The notes under the pieces were generated by a model. That model was not told the origin of the DNA. It searched no databases and worked only from the letters and a program-made list of their open reading frames with translations. Shown in pieces: positions 60,101 through 64,000 of a stretch of DNA of 64,000 nucleotides. Source of the DNA: Karalla daura (taxonomy: Eukaryota > Chordata > Actinopteri > Chaetodontiformes > Leiognathidae); contig CM055189.1 in NCBI GenBank assembly GCA_029224185.1, forward strand, positions 27,254,457 through 27,318,456. The letters are read 5' to 3'. Within the stretch, counting starts at the first letter, position 1; each line of letters opens with the position of its first letter. The position numbers and the translations under genes were made by a program.

Positions 60101-63100
60101 ACATGCAGCCACCGAGAGGGGAACCACAGGAGGAGATATGTGAAGACACACACTCCTGCACACTGCAGAGGTAATGAGATGATGTATGAGAGCTCTTAAG
60201 CCTCCACTACTTCACTCTCCACTGGTCTCTGTGCCCAAGTGTGTGTCTATGTGCGTTCCTATCTCCCTCTTTCTTTTTTCGAGTTGGTGAGATATGATTG
60301 GAGTGTTTAGAGCTGGTGCGTTTGGCTGTTTCAGATCAAACAAAGCAAGAAGGAAGGATGGAAGCTGCTTCTGACAGTTCTTTGCTTTGTTTGAAATCAG
60401 AGGATTACTGATGAAAGAAGTCTGACTTTGTTTCTGTTTTCTTTTATTTATATTTTTTGTAGCAGAATCTGTCCAATGAAATTATTTCAGGTTTCATGGG
60501 TACAGTGGAATCCTTGGTTATACTTTTACACGTGATGCCAGAAAACACTCTGCCAGGTAAAGAAACACCACTGGACATGTCACCTCATTAGTTCTAAGTT
60601 CATGTCTAAAGATGTATTTCTGATTTGCATATAAGAAATGGAAATTGTAGCCCTTTGAGGCTTCCATACTTGCAGAACTATCTGAGAATATCTGAAAACT
60701 GAGACTCTCTCCATGGTCAAAGTGCTCTCAACTCACAGGCACATTCAGCATGTGATAAAGTGTTGGAGGCAGACTGCTAAATTTCATTGGAATGAAACAA
60801 GCAGAGAGGCATTGAGCTGCTCTACCACTGCACACTGGCCTCAAAGAGAGCTCAAAATATCATGGAGAACAAGAGTGGTCTTGTTGGATTTTGTAGTTAA
60901 AGATGTTTGAGTGCTTGTTGAAGCATGAGGCCGTACTAGCCTTCACTGCTTCACCATCCTTTCAACATGATGAAATTGTGTTGGTTGAGTAGGCAATCTT
61001 AGCTACCTTCCCATGTGACACCATAACTGCAAAAATCCAGACCAACAGCTGCTTTTAAAATGCATGGTCCAGATCAGGCTTGTATACGGACAGATGCAGT
61101 TGGTATATAAACTGTTCAAAAGTGGAGGCTGGTCCTGATGATCAGAAGTGACATCAACTGGCATTCTTTTCTTGAATCCACCAAACATCCCATTGTGTTT
61201 AGGACTGAAGCACCATATAGTGGTGTAATCACTGAAGCAATGAAGTTCTGATGCTGACAACACCTCCACGTGATGACCCTGAGGGTCCTTTTCACTTTCC
61301 TCTGAGATACCGATCATTTTCTGTTCTCATTTTTTTGGATGAGCTGCTTACAACAACCCATTTCTGTCTTCTTTGTGGCTCTTCTATTGATTTTCGTGAA
61401 AGAATAATAGGATTAGGTCCCTACAGAGCTCTGATTGGTTGGCTTGGCAAACCAGTATTGATGAGGCCAGAGTTATACCTATTTTAATTGATTAGAAAAA
61501 TCAAAGGTTGTGAAGCTGGGAACCAGGCTGTGGTGTTGTAGATACAGGTGTTTGAGACCAGATCCTGATCATGAATAATGAGAAGTGCTAAATTAATGAA
61601 CCTCAATAGGGGCTGGTGTGGGGCTCTGACAACCAATTGACTTTTGGAAAACCTGATCAATACCTGGTGAGTAAAATGTAAATGTACCAATTTGTCCCAA
61701 AAATAGGAAAACGTCAGTGTTCAAAATTATGGTATACCACAAAATTCAAGTTCTGTTATTTGGTAATTACTCCTGGCCTGTGGATCAATAAACACTTCTC
61801 ACCTCTATCACATGTAATGGGTCCAACATTTTACTTTTCACTCAAGTGAAATAAAGGTGCTAATGGTGAAAGAATTTCAGGCTAAACTGAGAACACACTC
61901 TGGCTAAACTGAGAACACACTCTGGCTCATTTTTAATGATTGAAATAAATCAGAATCTTTACAACCATTTGGTCAAAGACTTTCCAAGTCAGAAAAATAT
62001 TGTTGGTCAAGCGCTATTTCCAATGTAATTAAGTGCTGGCTGCTTTAGGTCGTGTATACCAGGGGGCCGATCTTGTTCAAGATCTAACCCTTTTTTGTTA
62101 GGGGTGCAACCGAATCAAGAGTTTGCTAAGACACTGTCAGTGTCTCAAAGTGTCTTGTGTATATACTGCTTTTCTTTTTCACATGACCGGCTAGAAGAAA
62201 GTCAAAAGTGACTAAAGAGATTGGTCAGATAAGTGGTCAGATAACACTTTGTTAGGGGGAGCAGTGGTCAGGTGTTTGATTTCGACACCATAAGTCCACA
62301 GTAGAACAAGTCGACAAGGTCCAGGGTGTGATTAAAGCAGTGCGTGGGCTCATGCACATGCTGACAGAAGCCAATGGATTCATCTATTGAGGTGAATGCT
62401 GTACTGCAGCTTTCACTGACTACATCTACATGAATATTGAAGACCCAAACAACAATTGTTTTGTTGTTTTTGAGGAGTAAGCTTGAGAGAAACCAGGAGG
62501 GCCAGGAACCCGGTACACTACAACAAGTAGGACTAGTAACTGTGTCTTCCAGCTTTGGTGAGACAAGCTGATGACACAGCTTTCACAAGGCTTATAACAT
62601 TGTTAAAAGTTGCTCGGGGGACAGACACAGTCACTATGGGTTTTTGTCTGGGTACTGAATAGAGGGAAGCGCAGAGAAGTGTGTTAAATAGCAACTCTGC
62701 CTCCTGGTTTCAACTCTGACTGGGTGGGGGAGGACGAATGCACTTGGCCAGGTTTCTAGAGAGGCCAGGTCAATTTTCTACACACCATTTGGCACACCAT
62801 TTGTGGGACACCACCTCAATAACCAGCGGTTAAGGGATGATGTACGGCTAAACATGTCATCACTTGCCAGGGGACAAGAGAAAACTGTGGTGTCCAACAT
62901 TGTTTTAGCCAGGGACAACCGCTAATTTCCTGCTTCTTGGGCGGATACTGATACTGATATTAAATCTTTTTAATATATATAATATTAATACAATCTGTTT
63001 GTGTAGGATGGAAAATTGATATTTTTCATTTTTTATCTGGCCTATCTACAACAGTACACAATAGCTTCAGACTCTAAAATAACAAATAAAAAAATAGCAT

Positions 63101-63460
63101 CTAAATTTTAACAAAAAAGTGGATCCCCTCTAGAGGTAAGCAAAACAGTGCATGCCTTAGTATTCAAGACAAGTAATTTCTCAAATAAAAATTAAACTTA
63201 CTAAGACAAAGTGCATATTCAGAATATTAATGCTTTGACTGCTAGCAGCAACTAGCAGTTAGCTAGCAATTAGCAGCTGTTTCATATACTTTAGCCACCT
63301 CTTCCCCGGAGTGGCATCTTTTCAGATGAGTGATAAGGTTTGAAGTTTTGAAGCTCTATGCCATCTTTCCGCCTCTTGAAACCCTAGGCAACCAAGTTTT
63401 ACAAACAGCGACCATATTGTCATCTTCTGCTACTGAGAAGAACGTCTATGTAGGCCCCAT
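57158..63460. other. Non-coding stretch, no gene recognised
   Basis: The longest frame (59659-60174 plus, 171 codons) overlaps a 132-codon minus frame and has one hydrophobic segment (IVLILAALLLRAAAA), but no domain or splice context. A 22-bp direct duplication lies at about 61880-61925. Around 62050-62900 the sequence looks like an old mobile-element remnant, but no motif is readable. Confidence 0.35.
61880..61925 (+). repeat. Exact 22-bp tandem duplication
   Basis: The unit ggctaaactgagaacacactct occurs twice in a row, followed by ggct. A perfect recent duplication in otherwise unique DNA. Confidence 0.9.
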
Positions 63461-63631
63461 GTGTCAAACTCATTCCATAAAGGGCCGTGTGGCTGCAGGT
63501 TTTTCGTCCAACTAATCAAGAGTTCACAGTTTGACCAGTTAGCTGTCTGAAGGTTGAGATCAGTTAATTGAAAGAGTCAAGTCAGGTGTGTTGCTGCAGC
63601 CACACGGCCCTTTGTGGAATCGGTTTGACAC
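63461..63631. mobile_element. 171-bp MITE with 38-bp terminal inverted repeats
   Basis: The arm 63461-63498 (gtgtcaaactcattccataa...) and the reverse complement of 63594-63631 agree at 35 of 38. It is a short, common fish inverted-repeat element with no coding capacity. Confidence 0.8.
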
Positions 63632-63855
63632 CCCTGATATAGGCGAGGCCATGCTTTCATTCAGGCACTGACTGGGCCAGCCTTGGGGCCTGCTCAGACG
63701 GCAGCCATGAAGGCAGCTGCGATTTTGCCTGTTTTGGAGCTACTCCAGCCAGAATTTCATTAATTTATCTTACGCTTAATTTCATTAATTTATTGGACGT
63801 TTTTATCTGTATCATTTTTGGGTATATAAAATCGGGTCGATAAAAATTGCGTCAT

Positions 63856-64000
63856 CAGTGATGTGCGGTCAGGAGAGGCAGGGGATGCAGAGCCTCACCT
63901 ATCTTCATGGAAAAAATAAAATATATAATAAACAAATAAATGAAATGGTTATATTTATCAAATGGTTTGAACTATAAACAAATTTCCCATTTAACTTGAT
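63856..64000 (+). mobile_element. Possible DNA transposon terminus, cut by the window edge
   Basis: Sequence beginning cagtgatgtgcggtcagg, then gagaggcaggggatgcagagcctc, resembles the terminus of a widespread vertebrate DNA transposon (hAT-type start CAGTG). Its other end would lie beyond this window. Confidence 0.35.

Noticed and set aside
1..64000. tRNA, rRNA, CRISPR or bacterial operon features
   Set aside because: None was seen. The only tRNA-like match is the 20-base primer binding site at 50166-50185, which is not a tRNA gene.

Overview
This window looks like teleost (ray-finned) fish genomic DNA. The evidence is dense (CA/GT)n and (TATC)n microsatellites, a single CpG island, no bacterial-style gene packing, and many remnants of transposon classes typical of fish: PIF/Harbinger, Ty3/gypsy, BEL/Pao, LTR elements with a tRNA-Leu primer site, small inverted-repeat MITEs and fish dispersed repeats. 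The species cannot be read from the sequence.

Only one host gene is well supported, and only its first coding exon is here. It lies on the minus strand at 7411-7534, inside a CpG island spanning about 7330-9020. It encodes a 41-residue N-terminus with a leucine-rich signal peptide and ends in a consensus splice donor in phase 1. The rest of that gene would lie at lower coordinates, in or beyond 1-7410. The protein family cannot be named from this exon alone. I found no convincing further host exons.

Layout. 1-7300: probable intron 1 of that gene, with microsatellites, purine-rich DNA and one unexplained 226-codon open frame. 7330-9020: CpG island promoter. 9020-19195: non-coding, with one strong stem-loop near 11.65 kb. 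19200-23490: a dispersed fish repeat interrupted by several other elements, including an LTR element carrying a gag start. 25298-26759: a Harbinger-type element with a frameshifted transposase fragment. 29137-29520: a foldback MITE. 30855-32478: a minus-strand Ty3/gypsy pol relic, beside a 65-bp near-perfect palindrome at 32474-32710. 34781-45900: a transposon cluster with three related Harbinger-type copies, a plus-strand gypsy pol with 3' LTR, a 2-kb Harbinger element with two gene remnants, and a BEL/Pao integrase remnant. 45900-64000: mostly non-coding, with an LTR plus primer binding site at 49.9-50.2 kb, a 618-bp inverted-repeat element at 52.4 kb, long microsatellites and a small MITE at 63.5 kb.

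All transposon reading frames are broken by stops, frameshifts or deletions, so none appears autonomous. I did not find a clearly new biological system. The most interesting items are the signal-peptide exon, the two-gene Harbinger element with visible exon boundaries, the 65-bp palindrome and the nested or fused transposons.
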